DNA of 64,000 nucleotides from Streptomyces sp. SCSIO 30461 (GTDB lineage: Bacteria; Actinomycetota; Actinomycetes; Streptomycetales; Streptomycetaceae), in NCBI RefSeq assembly GCF_037023745.1, contig NZ_CP146101.1, positions 3,712,001 through 3,776,000 of the forward strand, written 5' to 3'. A model generated the notes under the pieces. The model ran no database searches. It had not been told where the DNA came from and worked only from the letters and a program-made list of their open reading frames with translations. Shown piece after piece: positions 63,942 to 64,000 of the stretch. The position numbers were made by a program, and so were the translations under genes. The stretch's first letter is position 1; the number at the start of each line of letters is the position of its first letter.

Positions 63942-64000
63942 TGAAGGAGTCCGGGGCCAGCCGGACGCGACCCCAACACGACGGGCGGAGACACCGGCAC
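63942..64000 (+). CDS. Start of a probable divergent regulator gene (cut by window end)
   Basis: ATG 63942 opens a frame without stops to the window end (19 full codons, MKESGASRTRPQHDGRR...). The basic, low-complexity start resembles the leading arm of TetR regulators, and the operator palindromes directly upstream support this. Too little is present to confirm the family. Confidence 0.45.

Overview
The window is high-GC actinobacterial DNA and almost certainly Streptomyces. It has dense GC-rich codon use, GTG starts, multi-domain SpoIIE-type phosphatases, a coelichelin-like hydroxamate siderophore locus under 19-bp DmdR/IdeR-type iron boxes, and a tpg-tap gene pair, which marks linear Streptomyces replicons and usually lies near a chromosome end. 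Many broken genes in the right half fit a chromosome arm.

Layout. 1-4.9 kb: the end of an Lrp/AsnC regulator, a membrane PP2C phosphatase, a small EF-hand protein and a PAS-PAS-GAF-PP2C-ATPase sensor phosphatase. 5.0-37.9 kb: an iron-regulated siderophore locus. It holds a DUF2470 protein, an asymmetric two-gene ABC exporter, a siderophore-binding lipoprotein, an MbtH-like protein, one giant 5-module NRPS (6,359 aa), a FecCD/FecCD/FecE importer, an N5-hydroxyornithine formyltransferase and an ornithine N5-monooxygenase. Four iron boxes head its transcription units. An IS1182-type element, inserted at the CTAG end of a 180-bp MITE-like element, sits between the first two units.

The NRPS reads as C(half)-A(MT)-T / C-A-T / C-A(MT)-T / C-A-T / C-A-T-E with no thioesterase. 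Specificity codes read from the sequence give Ser for module 2 and N5-hydroxyornithine for module 3. Modules 4 and 5 look ornithine-type and module 1 is unassigned. With the formylase and hydroxylase alongside, the likely product is an N-methylated, ornithine-rich pentapeptide tris-hydroxamate.

38-49 kb: a PepSY lipoprotein, a Ser/Thr kinase, a secreted DMF-amidase-like protein, an LCP-family protein and a DUF4344 metallopeptidase, mixed with degenerate remnants (methyltransferase, AOC-barrel protein, TOPRIM nuclease, POT transporter, transposase). 49.4-54.6 kb: a compact set that I consider the best candidate for an undescribed system: an XRE regulator facing an ImmA/IrrE-like Zn-peptidase, a 7-TM MAB_1171c-type protein, an FAD monooxygenase and a squalene/phytoene-synthase-like enzyme. 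55.2 kb: a 33-bp tandem hairpin array. 55.6-58.4 kb: tpg and tap, with tap frameshifted near its start. 58.6-60.3 kb: a GlxA-type regulator divergent from a cysteine hydrolase. 60.3-62.7 kb: a collapsed polyol-utilisation operon. 62.9-64 kb: a frameshifted alpha/beta hydrolase with a perfect operator palindrome and the start of a probable divergent regulator gene.
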